Origin: Algoriphagus chordae | Lineage (GTDB): Bacteria > Bacteroidota > Bacteroidia > Cytophagales > Cyclobacteriaceae | Direction: 5' to 3' | Assembly (NCBI RefSeq): GCF_003254055.1 | Contig: NZ_QKZT01000006.1 | Coordinates: 86,472-150,471, forward strand | Length of the DNA stretch: 64,000 nucleotides | Part shown: positions 34,327 through 43,620 of the stretch, piece by piece | How positions within the stretch are numbered: position 1 is the first letter of the stretch | Layout of the letters: every line of letters starts with the position of its first letter | Position numbers and translations under genes: made by a program | Notes under the pieces: generated by a model | Databases searched by the model: none | Told to the model about the DNA's origin: nothing | Seen by the model: only the letters and a program-made list of their open reading frames with translations

Positions 34327-36672
34327 ATGAATTCGTTTACTAAAGTTCTTGGGCTGATATTTTTCATGGCAATCAATTCCCTGCAAGCTCAACATCTCAC
34401 TCAAACGATCCGTGGTACTGTGATCGACCAAATTACCAAAGCCCCTATGCCAGGTGCAACAGTAGTGGTTTTGGGTTCAGATCCTCTTATCGGAACTACT
34501 ACAGATGTGGATGGAGATTTCAAACTTGCTGATTTGCCGCTGGGCACCTATTCTCTCAAAGCAAGTTTTATCGGCTTCAAAGAAATTGTTTTCCCAAATA
34601 TCCAGCTCAACTCGGGTAAGGAAGTGGTTTTGATAATTCCTCTAGAGGAGGACATCACCCAAATCGATGAATTTGTTGTAACTGCCAGTGATAAAGACAG
34701 GACAGTCAACGACATGATTCAGGTTAGTGGTCGTACCTTCTCCGTGGAGGAGGCTAGAAAATTTGCTGCGGCAGTAAATGATCCAGGGCGAATGGCTGCC
34801 TCTTTTTCCGGCGTCAGCAGTACAGACGATGGCAACAATAATATCTCTATTCGCGGCAATAGTCCTAATGGCTTGCTTTGGAGAATGGAAGGGATAGATA
34901 TTCCAAATCCCAACCACTTCGTCAATCCTGGCACTTCAGGTGGTGGTGTGTCTATCTTGAGTTCACAGTTGCTGGCCAATTCTGATTTCCTGACAGGAGC
35001 TTTTCCTGCGGAATATGGTAATGCACTTTCCGGAGTCTTTGATTTGAGCCTGCGAAAAGGCAATAATGAAAACCAAGAATTCACAGTTCAGGCAGGATTT
35101 CTAGGTTTGGATGTAGCAGCAGAAGGGCCAATTGCCAAAAACTACAAAGGATCTTACCTGGTCAATTACCGGTATTCTACACTTTCTATGCTTTCCAAAT
35201 TCGGTCTTCCTTTGGGTGATTTTGTGACTAATTTTCAGGATTTATCTTTTAATGTTTATCTGCCAACTGGCCCGAAAAGCACGATTACAATCTTTGGCTT
35301 CGGTGGACTAAGTGATCAAGACGGTGATGCCTTGACGGATTCCCTTGACTGGGAGTCTGAAGGGGATCGCTATGGAGGAACATTTTTCTCCAATACTGGA
35401 GCAGTTGGGATTAAGCATTCTTACATATTGAACGATGCGAATTTCCTCCAAACCACTGTTCTCGCTTCTGGAAATGCACTAGGAACTACGGAAAACAGAT
35501 TGGATGATAACCTTCAGTTTCAGGAGCGATTTTATGAGAATTATAGCAATTCTAAAATTACACTTAGCTCTGTCTTGAACACCAAATTTTCTGCAAAAGC
35601 AACTTTGAGATCTGGATTTTATATAAATCAATTGTACTACAATCTCCATGAAGATAGCTTCGATGAAGAGTCGAAAAGTATGCAGACCAATATCAATTCC
35701 AAAGGGAATACGCAGAGCATTCAGGCTTTCTCCCAACTGAACTACCGAGCCAACGAAAGACTCACCTTCAATGTCGGCTTACATTACTTACAACTTTTGC
35801 TGAATAATTCGAGGTCTATAGAACCTAGGCTCAGTGCTTCCTATGCGCTCGATGAAAAGCAGCGTCTGAGTTTCGGTTATGGCCTGCATTCTCAGGTGCA
35901 GCCACTAGGGACCTACTTTGTAGAGCAAGAAATAGATGGTCAAATCGTGTTACCAAACAAAGACCTAGGTCTGAGCAAATCTCATCATTTTGTACTCGGC
36001 TACGATCGTTCGCTTACGCCATTTCTACGCATGAAAATGGAGACCTATTACCAACATTTGTATAACGTTCCAATAAAAAGTGGTGCTGAAGAGACCTATT
36101 CTATCATCAATCAGCAGTGGACTTTTGCCACCGATCCACTTGTGAATGAAGGATACGGTAGAAATTATGGCCTGGAACTGACCCTGGAGCAGTTTACGCA
36201 CAATGACCTGTATTTTCTTCTTTCCACCTCACTGTACTCCTCCAAGTATAAAACGAATGAAGATGTCTGGAGAAATACAGCTTACAATGGGAATTTCAAT
36301 GTGACGCTGACAGCTGGCAAAGAGTATAAACTCAAAAAAGAGCGTGTACTCGGCTTGAACATTCGTACTATTTACGCTGGAGGTCTACGAACTACGCCTA
36401 TAAACTTGGATGAATCCATCGCTAAAGGAGAGGGAGTATATGAGGATAATTTGGCCTATACTGATCAGAACCCTGCTTATTTCAGAACAGATCTTCGCTT
36501 TAGTCTAAAGAAAAACAAACCCAAATCCACTCGTACTTGGGCGCTGGATATTCAAAACGCCACCAACCGTCAAAATGTCTACGGAAGCTATTTTGAACCC
36601 ATGAGTGGGGAAATCAAAACCTCCTACCAAACATCGATTATCCCAATACTCAGTTATAGGGTGGAATTCTAA
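34327..36672 (+). CDS. TonB-dependent receptor with N-terminal carboxypeptidase-regulatory-like domain
   Basis: 781 residues. Signal peptide about 1-21 (FFMAINSLQAQ), then a CarboxypepD_reg-like beta-sandwich (about 27-110: IRGTVIDQITKAPMPGATVV). A plug domain follows with the NNISIRGNSPNGLLWRMEGI segment (about 177-196), and a 22-stranded barrel runs to the C-terminal aromatic residue (YRVEF). It imports an unknown ligand across the outer membrane using TonB energy. There is no SusD partner, so it is not a standard Sus pair. A hairpin terminator follows. Confidence 0.9.
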   Translation: MNSFTKVLGLIFFMAINSLQAQHLTQTIRGTVIDQITKAPMPGATVVVLGSDPLIGTTTDVDGDFKLADLPLGTYSLKASFIGFKEIVFPNIQLNSGKEVVLIIPLEEDITQIDEFVVTASDKDRTVNDMIQVSGRTFSVEEARKFAAAVNDPGRMAASFSGVSSTDDGNNNISIRGNSPNGLLWRMEGIDIPNPNHFVNPGTSGGGVSILSSQLLANSDFLTGAFPAEYGNALSGVFDLSLRKGNNENQEFTVQAGFLGLDVAAEGPIAKNYKGSYLVNYRYSTLSMLSKFGLPLGDFVTNFQDLSFNVYLPTGPKSTITIFGFGGLSDQDGDALTDSLDWESEGDRYGGTFFSNTGAVGIKHSYILNDANFLQTTVLASGNALGTTENRLDDNLQFQERFYENYSNSKITLSSVLNTKFSAKATLRSGFYINQLYYNLHEDSFDEESKSMQTNINSKGNTQSIQAFSQLNYRANERLTFNVGLHYLQLLLNNSRSIEPRLSASYALDEKQRLSFGYGLHSQVQPLGTYFVEQEIDGQIVLPNKDLGLSKSHHFVLGYDRSLTPFLRMKMETYYQHLYNVPIKSGAEETYSIINQQWTFATDPLVNEGYGRNYGLELTLEQFTHNDLYFLLSTSLYSSKYKTNEDVWRNTAYNGNFNVTLTAGKEYKLKKERVLGLNIRTIYAGGLRTTPINLDESIAKGEGVYEDNLAYTDQNPAYFRTDLRFSLKKNKPKSTRTWALDIQNATNRQNVYGSYFEPMSGEIKTSYQTSIIPILSYRVEF

Positions 36673-36705
36673 AAGCCAAGTTCAGAAATGATGCAGTTTG
36701 CATGG

Positions 36706-36735
36706 GCTAGCATCTGGAGAGATGCTAGCTCGTTT
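36706..36735 (+). terminator. Hairpin terminator after the first TonB-dependent receptor
   Basis: GCTAGCATCT-GGAG-AGATGCTAGC is a 10-bp perfect stem with a 4-nt loop followed by TCGTTTTA. The T-tract is interrupted, so the strength is uncertain. It separates the receptor from the sheath gene. Confidence 0.68.
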
Positions 36736-36894
36736 TATCGGTATGAAGTGAATGTTATGGGCTTAGCTGACTAGTAAGCTGCACTAGGTCTCGGATTCGC
36801 AGAGGATCTTCGAAATTCTCGCCAAAAATCACTTTCTTAGACAATTACTTTTTCTTTTTTCAATTCTAAGCCTTCTATTTTCTAACATCATACC

Positions 36895-38463
36895 ATGGCA
36901 GCAAAATATAAAACACCTGGAGTTTATCTCACAGAGGTAAATGCCTTTCCAAATTCGGTGGCGCCAGTTGCTACAGCTATACCAGCCTTTGTGGGCTATA
37001 CTCCTCAAGCTGAATATCAGGGGGAGTCTTATCTGAATAAACCCATCAAAATTAGATCCTGGATTGAGTTTTTAGCTTTTTTCTGTTATCCTCAAAAAGG
37101 CAAAAGTCAGCCTCAGCAGTACAGTCCAAATTACTTTGTAAACAGTACAAAAGGCGATATCGCAGCGAAAAATCAGCTAAGTTTTGCGCAACGAGATTAT
37201 GTTATTAGCCCTGATCCCAGTACTATATATTACCTCTATTTGAGTGTCATGCTATTCTACCAAAATGGTGGAGGCGATGCCTATATTGTATCGGTGGGAA
37301 ACTATGGGGAGCCATCAGGTAAAGCACTTAAGCATACTGATCCTCTTGTCAATTCAAACGTTTCGCTTAATGACTTGCTACAAGGGCTCTACTTGCTTAA
37401 GAAAGAGACTGAGCCGACGATGTATATTTTTCCCGAAGCTACCTTGCTCTCAGCAAGTGAATATGCCAAACTCACGCAGGCTATGCTGCGCCAGTGTGAA
37501 GAGCTTGGGACAGCTATTAGTATTCTAGATGTGCCATGTGGAGGAAGTCCTGATCAATTGGACTATGCACGAGCAATTGAAGATTTTAGAAGCAGGACAG
37601 GAAACAATGGGTTGAGTTATGGTGCTGCTTATTTTCCCTTTTTATACACCAATCTTCTTCAGATCGGGGACTTGGATTATACTAATCTATTCGCTGGAGA
37701 TATAGAGCAACTTGAAGCATTATTAAATCCTAAGGATAGTGATCCGGCTCTGAAGAATGTTTTTGACATGATCAAAGGCAATAAAGATCAGTCAATGGCT
37801 GTAGACCAGCTTAATCATGGACTTCTTAGATCAAGTGAATTTTATACAATAATTTATTCTAAGCTGCTAGACTTGGCAAATTTGCTGCCTCCAAGTGGAG
37901 GGATGGCAGGTGTAATCAGCACAAATGATATGATGAAGGGGGTTTGGTATTCTCCAGCTAATGTTAGCATTGCTAGTGTGCGAGGCGTACCTGTCTCGCT
38001 AAATGATGCGCAACAAAGCACCCTTAATGTAGATGCCTTCAGTGGCAAATCTATCAATGCCATTCGTACTTTTCCAGGTGTAGGAGTTCTAGTTTGGGGA
38101 GCCAGAACACTGGATGGAAATAGTCTGGACTTAAAATATATCAACGTTAGGAGGATGCTTATATATTTAGAGCAGTCCTGCAAAATTGCTGTAAAGACCT
38201 ATGCATTTGAACCCAATAATCAGAGGACTTGGACTGCGCTGAACTCTATAATTAGCAGTTTTTTGATTGATCTTTGGAAACAAGGAGGCTTGGCTGGCGC
38301 TTCTGCTCAAGATGCATTCCAAGTGGAATGTGGGCTAGGAATCACCATGTCCGCAGTAGATATACTGGAAGGAAGGATAGTTCTATCGATCAAGGTGGCC
38401 TTAACCCGTCCTGCAGAATTTGTGGTGATTACTATCCAGCAGCAGATGACCAAATCGGCTTAG
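36895..38463 (+). CDS. Solitary contractile tail sheath protein (eCIS/phage-tail-like)
   Basis: 522 residues. The N-terminus (YKTPGVYLTEVNAFPNSVAP, then VATAIPAFVGYTP) and the C-terminal domain (FPGVGVLVWGARTLDGNSLD, YINVRRMLIYLEQSCK, RTWTALNSIISSFLIDLWKQ, and the closing LTRPAEFVVITIQQQ) are diagnostic of contractile sheath proteins of phage tails and extracellular contractile injection systems. Contractile sheaths surround an inner tube and drive it through a target envelope. No tube, baseplate, spike, AAA+ ATPase, cap or tape-measure gene lies on either side; the neighbours are TonB receptors. It may be a relic, a component working with a distant cluster, or a co-opted polymer. The reading frame is intact. 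Confidence 0.88.
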   Translation: MAAKYKTPGVYLTEVNAFPNSVAPVATAIPAFVGYTPQAEYQGESYLNKPIKIRSWIEFLAFFCYPQKGKSQPQQYSPNYFVNSTKGDIAAKNQLSFAQRDYVISPDPSTIYYLYLSVMLFYQNGGGDAYIVSVGNYGEPSGKALKHTDPLVNSNVSLNDLLQGLYLLKKETEPTMYIFPEATLLSASEYAKLTQAMLRQCEELGTAISILDVPCGGSPDQLDYARAIEDFRSRTGNNGLSYGAAYFPFLYTNLLQIGDLDYTNLFAGDIEQLEALLNPKDSDPALKNVFDMIKGNKDQSMAVDQLNHGLLRSSEFYTIIYSKLLDLANLLPPSGGMAGVISTNDMMKGVWYSPANVSIASVRGVPVSLNDAQQSTLNVDAFSGKSINAIRTFPGVGVLVWGARTLDGNSLDLKYINVRRMLIYLEQSCKIAVKTYAFEPNNQRTWTALNSIISSFLIDLWKQGGLAGASAQDAFQVECGLGITMSAVDILEGRIVLSIKVALTRPAEFVVITIQQQMTKSA

Positions 38464-38619
38464 GTAATGACCGATACTATGCCCTATTAGTGTTCCCGAT
38501 TCCTACATACCTACATTATTTGGTATTCTTACCCAATTAGCAAACGTCACCAAAACTAATTAGCACCGTTTGTCATTGAAATTGGACTATTTATAGAAGG
38601 CTTCCTATATTGAATAGGT

Positions 38620-41037
38620 ATGCGAAAATTCCATTTTCTCTTTCTGGTCATATTTTTTTTAAGTGCAAGTTTGACTCTTGCTCAGACAGATTCACTGTCT
38701 TTTTCATTTGGGGATAAGGAAGGGATGCATGCCAAAAGGTATATTCTTACGGGGAAGTTGCAAGATACTAATACTAAAACCCCATTAGAAGGAGTCAGTA
38801 TTCATGTGGACGGAGTTACGACGATTACACGATCCGATCGATTTGGAACCTATCATCTTGAAGTGAGCCCAGGGGTCCATAAAGTTACTTTTAGGCATAT
38901 GACCAAAATTCCGCTTACAATTAAGGTCACTTCCTATGCAAATGGAGTGGTCAATCTGGAATTGGAAGATAAAAGTTACGAGTTGGAAGGGGTAGTTGTT
39001 ATGTCCGAGGAGCCTGATAGGAATGTTCGAAATCCCATTTCAGGAGTCAGCAAGTTGACTACAAGAGAGCTGAAAGCTATTCCGGCTTTTTTAGGAGAGG
39101 CAGATATATTCAAAGGATTGCAGTTGCTTTCTGGCGTGAGTGCAATTGGTGAGGGCACTTCGGGAATCAATGTGAGAGGAGCAAAAACTGATCAAAACTT
39201 GCTGCTGATGAATGAGGCCTTAGTGCTCAGTTCCAATCATGCTTTGGGTTTTCTGTCACCATTTAATACCGATGTCACGGAGACTTTTACCTTATATAAG
39301 GGTAACGTTCCGGCTAACTATGGAGGAAGAGCTGGTTCCGCTTTGGATATTCAGATGCGTGAAGGGGATATGGAAAATTGGGGAGGGCAATTGGGTGTTG
39401 GGACCTCCAATGCAAGGTTGTTGGTGAATGGGCCTTTGATGAAAGATAAGCTGTCTGTAATTATAGGTGGCCGTATTTCTAATACCAATTGGCTATTGAA
39501 GCAAGCTAGGGATTACGATATCAACAATAGCAAGTTGAATTTCTATGATATTTATGCTGGCTTGGCCTGGGAGGTAGCTAGTGGGCATCATCTAGAATTC
39601 ATCAATTTGATGACCAGTGATTACCTGAAATTTTCAGAAGAATTTGGCTATGACTGGAGTAATCGGGTAAGTTCCTTAAGGTATAAAGGCATTTTAGGAG
39701 AAAACTTTTCTGTATCCGCCATATTGGCTGATGGAAACTTTAACAATGCTTTTTTCGAACCCGAAGGTGTAGATGCGGCAGAAGTGAAAAATGGAATGAA
39801 TTACCAGCAGGCAAAAGTGTCTGGGACCTGGGCGAATGATAAACTTGCACTCCAAACAGGTTTAGAGGCGATATACTATAAGGCCAAACCTGAGCAGTTT
39901 TTGCCTTACGGGGACGCCTCAGAAGTTGAGTCAAATACTGTAGACAAGCAGCAAGGGGTAGAGTTCTCTGGCTTTGCCAGTTTAGAATGGGAGCCAACTT
40001 CTACTATGGGAATTGTGATAGGTTTGAGGTATTCTACCTACAATCAGCTGGGGCCTGATTCGGTATACCAATATCTTCCAAATGGCCCTATCGCCGAAGA
40101 TCGGATTTCGGGAAAAGAGTATTCTGGCAATGGAGGTATACAAAGTTATTCAGGACTAGAACCAAGGTTTTCATTTCGTCAAAACCTTGGACAAACGGCA
40201 TCTGTCAAGTTAAACTACTCACGTCTATTTCAATACATTCAATCTATCTCGAATACCTTCGGACCTACTCCGATTGATCTATGGCAGCTTAGTACTTCAT
40301 ACATTCCGCCGCAACAATCTGACAGTTTTGCTTTAGGCTTTTTTAAAAATACCAAGAGTAATAGTTGGGAGTTTTCCGTAGATGCATTCTATAGACTTAG
40401 CCAAAATCAAGTAGAATACAGGGATTTTGCACAGATCTTCCAAAACCCACATTTAGAAACGGAACTGGTATTTGGTGAAGGCAAAGCCTATGGAACAGAA
40501 CTGATGATCAAGAAAAATCTAGGGGTAGTCACTGGATGGCTGGCTTATACCTATTCTCGCTCTTTTGTGAGAACTACCAGCGAGTATCCAGCTGAGCAGA
40601 TCAATGATGGAGATTGGTTTCCTTCAAATTATGACAAACCTCATGAGATAAACTTGATCCTTACTCGGAAGATGTATCCTCGTGGGCTACTAAGTCTCAG
40701 TGTCAATTACGCAACAGGAAGACCCATCAATGCGGTGAATGCAAGTTATAAATTGGGAGGCTTGATCGTTCCGGATTATAGTCAGAGAAATGAATATAGA
40801 ATACCGGATTACTTCCGTGTGGATCTATCCTATACTTTGGAAAAAGTGTTTTCTAAAAAGGGAGATAGTTTGAACCTAAGCATTTACAATCTGCTGGGAA
40901 GGAAGAATGCGTATTCGATTTTCTGGAAAAAAGATGGGGATTCTCAGCAATTGAGGCCATTTAGATTAGCGATTTTAGGAGCGATATTTCCTTCTATTAC
41001 ATATAGTATAGACTTTGGGGGAGGGAAAAATGAATAG
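38620..41037 (+). CDS. TonB-dependent receptor (carboxypeptidase-regulatory-like domain, plug, barrel)
   Basis: 805 residues. Signal peptide about 1-21, ending SLTLAQ. A CarboxypepD_reg-like domain spans about 43-120 (LTGKLQDTNTKTPLEGVSIH). The plug follows with SGINVRGAKTDQNLLLMNEA (about 181-200), then a beta-barrel to the end. It belongs to the group found next to DUF4249 lipoproteins, and the next gene is one, overlapping it by 8 bp. Together they should form an outer-membrane uptake complex. The substrate is not evident, although plausible cargo includes peptides or metal chelates (inference). Confidence 0.9.
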   Translation: MRKFHFLFLVIFFLSASLTLAQTDSLSFSFGDKEGMHAKRYILTGKLQDTNTKTPLEGVSIHVDGVTTITRSDRFGTYHLEVSPGVHKVTFRHMTKIPLTIKVTSYANGVVNLELEDKSYELEGVVVMSEEPDRNVRNPISGVSKLTTRELKAIPAFLGEADIFKGLQLLSGVSAIGEGTSGINVRGAKTDQNLLLMNEALVLSSNHALGFLSPFNTDVTETFTLYKGNVPANYGGRAGSALDIQMREGDMENWGGQLGVGTSNARLLVNGPLMKDKLSVIIGGRISNTNWLLKQARDYDINNSKLNFYDIYAGLAWEVASGHHLEFINLMTSDYLKFSEEFGYDWSNRVSSLRYKGILGENFSVSAILADGNFNNAFFEPEGVDAAEVKNGMNYQQAKVSGTWANDKLALQTGLEAIYYKAKPEQFLPYGDASEVESNTVDKQQGVEFSGFASLEWEPTSTMGIVIGLRYSTYNQLGPDSVYQYLPNGPIAEDRISGKEYSGNGGIQSYSGLEPRFSFRQNLGQTASVKLNYSRLFQYIQSISNTFGPTPIDLWQLSTSYIPPQQSDSFALGFFKNTKSNSWEFSVDAFYRLSQNQVEYRDFAQIFQNPHLETELVFGEGKAYGTELMIKKNLGVVTGWLAYTYSRSFVRTTSEYPAEQINDGDWFPSNYDKPHEINLILTRKMYPRGLLSLSVNYATGRPINAVNASYKLGGLIVPDYSQRNEYRIPDYFRVDLSYTLEKVFSKKGDSLNLSIYNLLGRKNAYSIFWKKDGDSQQLRPFRLAILGAIFPSITYSIDFGGGKNE

Positions 41038-42166
41038 GCAAAAAATAGAAATGGCTGGACAGATTACCCTATCCAAAAACCGGAGTAGCTGGCTGCTAGT
41101 AGTTTTGATCAGTATGCTTATTGGTTCCTGCGTGGAGAAAATTGAATTTCCACTTAATAAAGGACTGGCTAAACTAGTGGTGTCAGGTCAGGTTTCGAAC
41201 CTCCAGGAAAATCGATTTGTGTTCCTTTCAGAAACGACTTCAAAGGATCGGAAGCCTGTGTTTTCGGGTAATTATTATGTGCTGAATGACCTGCCAAATC
41301 CAGTGTCTGAAGCCGAACTAACCCTTGTTGGAGAAGATGGAAGCCAGTCCAATTTCACGGAGATTGAACCTGGTAAATACCAACTCGAAGCAAGTGTGGA
41401 AATACTAAATGGAGTAGCTTATTATTTGGATATAGTGGTACAAGGGGAGCGATACCAGTCGATACCTGAGTCTTTGCCCGAGCAGGTTGGAGAGGATGAG
41501 TTGAGCTATACTTTTTCCAGGGATATTATTCAGGATCAGCCAGAAACTGCGTTTATTTCGATACACACTACTACCACTTTGCCTTCACAAAAAGGAGGGT
41601 ATTATTTCCGCTGGGACGTAGACGAAGTCTATTATTGGGACTTGACCTTTTTTCCAAACCCCTTTAATCAACCTCCGCCGGATTGCTATGTATTTGGCTT
41701 CCCCGACCCTCAAAGGATCAGTCTATTGAATGGTGATTTGATTAATTCTCCTGGTGGAAAATCCACTCAACTGGTTGCTGAGCGAATACTTGATGATTCA
41801 TTTTTAAGTAGACATTATTTTAATGTGAGATTGACGAGTTTGAATAAGTCAGCATTTGAATATTGGAGAAAGGTGAGAGAATTAGTCAATAATTCAGGAT
41901 CGGTTTTCGATACTCCCCCAGCTCCAATCTATGGAAACATTCAGAATGTCAACAGGCCCGATGAAGTAGTTTTAGGGAATTTTGAAATAGCTCGCGTGAG
42001 TCAAAAGCGGATCTATACGACTCGTGCAGATGTGCCTTTTTTTGAAGAAGAAGTTTGTACCTATGATCCCCAACGGCCTTATGAGGATTACCCTAAAACC
42101 TGTCTGAGATGCAGCGAATTCCCAAGTAGCACCAATGCTACTCCTCATTGGTGGTTTGATCAATAG
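41030..42166 (+). CDS. DUF4249 family lipoprotein, partner of the upstream TonB receptor
   Basis: 378 residues from the ATG at 41030, preferred over a TTG at 41015. The N-terminal lipoprotein signal is LLVVLISMLIGSC with the lipid Cys near residue 34. A beta-sandwich follows (LVVSGQVSNLQENRFVFLSE, VSEAELTLVGEDGSQSNFTE), as in DUF4249. A cysteine-containing tail (KTCLRCSEFPSSTNATPHWW) closes the protein. DUF4249 proteins are encoded directly after TonB receptors in many Bacteroidota and probably act as surface ligand-binding lids, analogous to SusD in arrangement only. Confidence 0.85.
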   Translation: MNRQKIEMAGQITLSKNRSSWLLVVLISMLIGSCVEKIEFPLNKGLAKLVVSGQVSNLQENRFVFLSETTSKDRKPVFSGNYYVLNDLPNPVSEAELTLVGEDGSQSNFTEIEPGKYQLEASVEILNGVAYYLDIVVQGERYQSIPESLPEQVGEDELSYTFSRDIIQDQPETAFISIHTTTTLPSQKGGYYFRWDVDEVYYWDLTFFPNPFNQPPPDCYVFGFPDPQRISLLNGDLINSPGGKSTQLVAERILDDSFLSRHYFNVRLTSLNKSAFEYWRKVRELVNNSGSVFDTPPAPIYGNIQNVNRPDEVVLGNFEIARVSQKRIYTTRADVPFFEEEVCTYDPQRPYEDYPKTCLRCSEFPSSTNATPHWWFDQ

Positions 42167-42392
42167 CTTCTAGCAACATATTTTTTTTTCTTCTCCTGGT
42201 TCATATCTCCCCAATTGGACCAATGGTAATGCATAGTCTCTAGAGCTTAAATCCCCAGAAAATGACTTGGTCAGAATACTTTGTGATGCCTCCATTTGAA
42301 GTGGTTTGTCTTTTTTCATAATGCTGTGTTTCACTGATTTAGCTGATAATAATCTAGAATTTCTTATATTAAGAAGTCAAAAAAATACAATT

Positions 42393-43475
42393 ATGCCACT
42401 TTTTATAGATTTTCATCAGTTTGATAAGGTTACTATCGACGAAGTCAAGACTGCTCATATTGCAGATTTGAAAATTCAAGATGAATATGGGGTGAAATAC
42501 CATCAGTTTTGGGTGAATGAAGAAGCTGGGACTGTTTTTTGTCTCATGGAAGGGCCGGACACAGAAACCTGTGAACTTGTGCATCATCTAGCCCACGGTA
42601 ATGTAGCCTGTGCCATTACTGAAATCCAGCAAGGATTTTATCAGGTGGCCATGGGAAATACTGTCAAATCCAAAGGAGGAGTAGCCACATTTACAAGTGG
42701 TGAAATAGACGTAGCCTATCGAAGTGTTTTGGTGGTATCTGTCAGAGCTATCACCTTAGCCAGAGACTCCAAGGATGTAAAAAGTCTATTGCTACCTACC
42801 TGGGCAAAGGAGCTAGTGATGGAGAAATTTGTAGAATTTGGGGGGAGAGAGATAGAATGGGGAGATGACGATAGTTTGATAGCTATATTCAATGATGCCA
42901 AACAATCCTATAAATGCGCCAACAGCATCCAGGAACAGTTGAGCAGCAAGCCTGATATGTCTCCTAAGATAATTTTTAAAATGGGGCTAAGTGCAGGTCT
43001 TCCCGTAACGGAGGACGGAGATTTCTTTGACAAGGTATTTAAGCTATCTCATCGATTGTGCAATTCTGCGAATGATAATCAACTTTTAGTCTCGGCCTTG
43101 ATCGCTAAGCTTGCCAATATCGATATTCAAGCATCCACAATGAAAAATAGGGTGATGGTGCCTACTGAAGAACAGCTATTGTCAGATTTATTCAATATTA
43201 CAGAAAACAACCTGTCTGATATGAATTTTAATATGGCTTGTCTTTGCAAATCTATTGGAATGAGTAGGTCCCAATTTTATAGAAAGATCACAGCGATTAC
43301 AGGTAGGTCTCCAGTTTATTTTTTGAGGGATTTAAGACTCGAAAAAGCTAGGGTCCTATTACAGCAAAAATCCGGTAATGTGACACAGGTAGCTATGGAA
43401 GTTGGATATTCTAATCCTTCCTATTTCACCAAGTGTTACACTGAAAAATTCGGGTTTCTTCCTTCTTTGTCTTAA
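42393..43475 (+). CDS. AraC-type regulator with DUF4242 and nucleotide-cyclase-like domains
   Basis: 360 residues from the ATG at 42393; an upstream ATG at 42306 adds a non-conserved hydrophobic leader. Three parts are visible: DUF4242/nickel-binding-like (MPLFIDFHQFDKVTIDEVKT, KYHQFWVNEEAGTVFCLMEG, residues 1-80); a middle region resembling class III cyclase domains (about 105-250: GDDDSLIAIFNDAKQS, KMGLSAGLPVTEDGDFFDKV, LSHRLCNSANDNQLLVS); and a C-terminal AraC helix-turn-helix pair (CKSIGMSRSQFYRKITAITG, VAMEVGYSNPSYFTKCYTEK). Metal ligands of an active cyclase are not evident, so the middle domain is probably a ligand sensor. The next gene, 145 bp downstream, is a likely target. Confidence 0.78.
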   Translation: MPLFIDFHQFDKVTIDEVKTAHIADLKIQDEYGVKYHQFWVNEEAGTVFCLMEGPDTETCELVHHLAHGNVACAITEIQQGFYQVAMGNTVKSKGGVATFTSGEIDVAYRSVLVVSVRAITLARDSKDVKSLLLPTWAKELVMEKFVEFGGREIEWGDDDSLIAIFNDAKQSYKCANSIQEQLSSKPDMSPKIIFKMGLSAGLPVTEDGDFFDKVFKLSHRLCNSANDNQLLVSALIAKLANIDIQASTMKNRVMVPTEEQLLSDLFNITENNLSDMNFNMACLCKSIGMSRSQFYRKITAITGRSPVYFLRDLRLEKARVLLQQKSGNVTQVAMEVGYSNPSYFTKCYTEKFGFLPSLS

Positions 43476-43620
43476 AACTAATCAAAAGCCAACTTGAACA
43501 GATATTGCTATTTTTTGAATTGTGTGTGGTGGTTCTTTCTTTTCTGCCTGTCTAGATTTGAATAGTAGCTAGCTGTTTATCAGTGAGTAATAGTAAGTTA
43601 TCATTTAAATCCTTTCAACT

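Noticed and set aside
36895..38463. Prophage or complete injection-system locus
   Set aside because: Only the sheath gene is present. No integrase (the nearby XerD is the housekeeping type), capsid, terminase, tube or baseplate gene was found.
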